From positions 1-64,000 of the forward strand of contig CALFWZ010000036.1 in the NCBI GenBank assembly GCA_937928405.1: a stretch of 64,000 nucleotides of DNA, written 5' to 3'. The translations under genes and the position numbers were made by a program. The DNA is from an uncultured Saprospiraceae bacterium. Its GTDB lineage: Bacteria; Bacteroidota; Bacteroidia; Chitinophagales; Saprospiraceae. Shown in pieces: positions 62,808 through 64,000 of this stretch. The notes beneath the pieces are model-generated. The model was not told the origin of the DNA. It worked only from the letters and a program-made list of their open reading frames with translations, and did no database searches. Numbering within the stretch: the stretch's first letter is position 1; each line of letters begins with the position of its first letter.

Positions 62808-64000
62808 ATGAAAACAACTTCACTAATCCTTTTATTATTCTTTACCTCACTCGCTTCCGGGTGGAGTTATCAATTGGAAGAACTTAAAAATCCCCATTCA
62901 CCTTCTTCTAAGATGTACAAAAAAGTCTATCAAGCATTGGGGACTGGAAAATATGATTTAGCAGAAGCTCGTATAGATTCTACCTTAATTTTGGCCAAGG
63001 AGGAAAAAGATACGCTTAATATGATAATGGCCTATGAAGCATTGATGGAAATAACTTTTCTTAATAATGATCTATCAAAGGCAAAAGAAGCTGCTTTAGC
63101 AGCGCTTGATTTACTAAAAACTACTGATGATTCTCTGCGTTTATCCTTAATAAATACTAGAATTGGTTCTATTAATATTCATACAGGAAAGTTTGACGAA
63201 GCACGGAAATTTCTAAAAACGGGAAAGTTATATACCACGAATCAACAAAAAATTGATCCATATTATGTTAACTATATCGAATGGAATCGTTTTTATACCG
63301 AAATTGGCAAACCAGATTCTTCTATTTATTATCTATTACTACTCAAAGAAAAAATTCCGCTAAATGATACCATTAAGTTATCTTATACTTATGCCGAACT
63401 TAGTAAAACATTTCTTTCGTTAAATAACGAAGACAGAGCACTCGAATTTTCCGATAAAGCATTAGACTTGATAGATGGTAAGAAATATAAACTTTCAAAA
63501 GCTAGAATTGAAACCGTCAAAGCATCTATTCTAATCAACCTAAAACGATACGATGATGCGGAAACTTTGCTACAAGTAGACAAATCAGTTTTCAACAATC
63601 CACGCCTAACAAGGTATAAGGAAAATAAAAACTTATTGAGAGCAGAAATTGCTTTAGCTAAATTAGATCATCAATTAGCAGAACAGATCATCACAGAGAT
63701 AGATCAGTCTTCTTTTAAAGAAGATTTACTTCCCTTAGTCAGGATAAATATTATGCTAGGAAAGATTGCATTGGCTAAAAATGACTTTCAGAAAGTTGCT
63801 ACTATTCTAAATAAAACAAAAACACAAATCGATAAAACAACTCACTTAAAATTAACCAAGTCTTATCACACACTTGCTAGCAAATATTATCAATATGTTG
63901 GTGACTACCAAAAAGCTAACCAAGCATTAGTAATCAAAGAAAAAATACTAGATTCGTTATATAATATCCAACGAATAAATCTCGCACAAAACCTAGAAGC
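62808..64000 (+). CDS. Secreted TPR-rich protein, truncated by window end
   Basis: Open from the ATG at 62808 to the end of the window, at least 397 codons. A signal peptide (MKTTSLILLLFFTSLASG) leads into degenerate tetratricopeptide repeats (KYDLAEARIDSTLI, KAKEAALAALDLL, EDRALEFSDKALDLI, DYQKANQALVIKEK). In Bacteroidota such N-terminal TPR arrays often precede a membrane helix and a LuxR-type or histidine-kinase domain, but that part is not in view. Not a pseudogene as far as seen. Confidence 0.8.
   Translation, partial: MKTTSLILLLFFTSLASGWSYQLEELKNPHSPSSKMYKKVYQALGTGKYDLAEARIDSTLILAKEEKDTLNMIMAYEALMEITFLNNDLSKAKEAALAALDLLKTTDDSLRLSLINTRIGSINIHTGKFDEARKFLKTGKLYTTNQQKIDPYYVNYIEWNRFYTEIGKPDSSIYYLLLLKEKIPLNDTIKLSYTYAELSKTFLSLNNEDRALEFSDKALDLIDGKKYKLSKARIETVKASILINLKRYDDAETLLQVDKSVFNNPRLTRYKENKNLLRAEIALAKLDHQLAEQIITEIDQSSFKEDLLPLVRINIMLGKIALAKNDFQKVATILNKTKTQIDKTTHLKLTKSYHTLASKYYQYVGDYQKANQALVIKEKILDSLYNIQRINLAQNLE

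Overview
The window looks like core chromosome of a Bacteroidota bacterium, most plausibly a Saprospiria-type member (Lewinella or Haliscomenobacter relatives). The class is inferred; the phylum is well supported. Phylum markers are a gliding lipoprotein GldH, a type IX secretion (T9SS) C-terminal sorting domain, a PD40/OmpA envelope protein, and promoters of the Bacteroidota form (TTG, 19-20 bp, TAnnTTTG). DUF2805, DUF3109, DUF4197 and DUF5362 families and a MqnC enzyme (futalosine menaquinone route) agree. The DNA is AT-rich and genes are densely packed. No prophage, transposase, CRISPR array or recognisable defence island was seen.

Layout. 0.2-5 kb (mostly minus strand): two tandemly duplicated TonB genes, a VanZ-like gene, gcvH, a mitochondrial-type citrate synthase and a small secreted protein. 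5-6.7 kb (plus): DUF3109 and nadC. 6.8-11.8 kb (minus): rimP-nusA-infB, preceded by a strong promoter and an apparent leader terminator. 11.9-20.3 kb: mqnC, purine nucleoside phosphorylase, a GIN-domain secreted protein, a quinone-oxidoreductase-like gene coupled to an AstE/AspA-like gene, mnmG, apaG, and an MtfA-like protein that has lost its zinc ligands. 20.3-28.6 kb: tRNA-Phe, then a His-rich leader peptide and attenuator, then hisGDCBHAF and hisIE, with an antisense DUF5362 gene inserted before hisIE.

28.6-36.3 kb: ogt, a Tat/lipoprotein glycosylasparaginase, then a five-gene minus-strand run (cinA, a 2-oxoacid dehydrogenase E2, PD40-OmpA, two methyltransferases). 36.4-48.3 kb: M42 peptidase, class V aminotransferase, coaX, a HEXXH protein, an alkyltransferase-like protein with PAHR, a TrpF-like protein without its catalytic Cys, yqeY-like, rsmA, an M17 aminopeptidase, pdxA, a lone receiver, and the DUF2256/DUF2805/sterol-desaturase group. 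48.7-64 kb: a UvrD helicase fused to a PD-(D/E)XK nuclease, a T9SS cargo protein, TPR and thioredoxin lipoproteins, dodecin, DUF4197, gldH, grpE-dnaJ, TlpA, a flippase-like membrane protein, an orphan VWA protein, and a TPR gene cut by the window end.

The most notable non-coding signals are: (1) the promoter plus terminator in front of rimP-nusA-infB; (2) the tRNA-Phe/HHHH-leader/his unit; (3) a dispersed, hairpin-forming repeat of about 115 bp (eight full or partial copies between 37.4 and 48.7 kb, mostly between convergent genes); (4) a 163-bp MITE-like element between dnaJ and gldH; and (5) identical start-proximal motifs in front of hisC and hisF. No clearly new multi-gene system was found. 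The candidates for novelty are these regulatory and repeat elements and three catalytically degenerate enzyme homologues.
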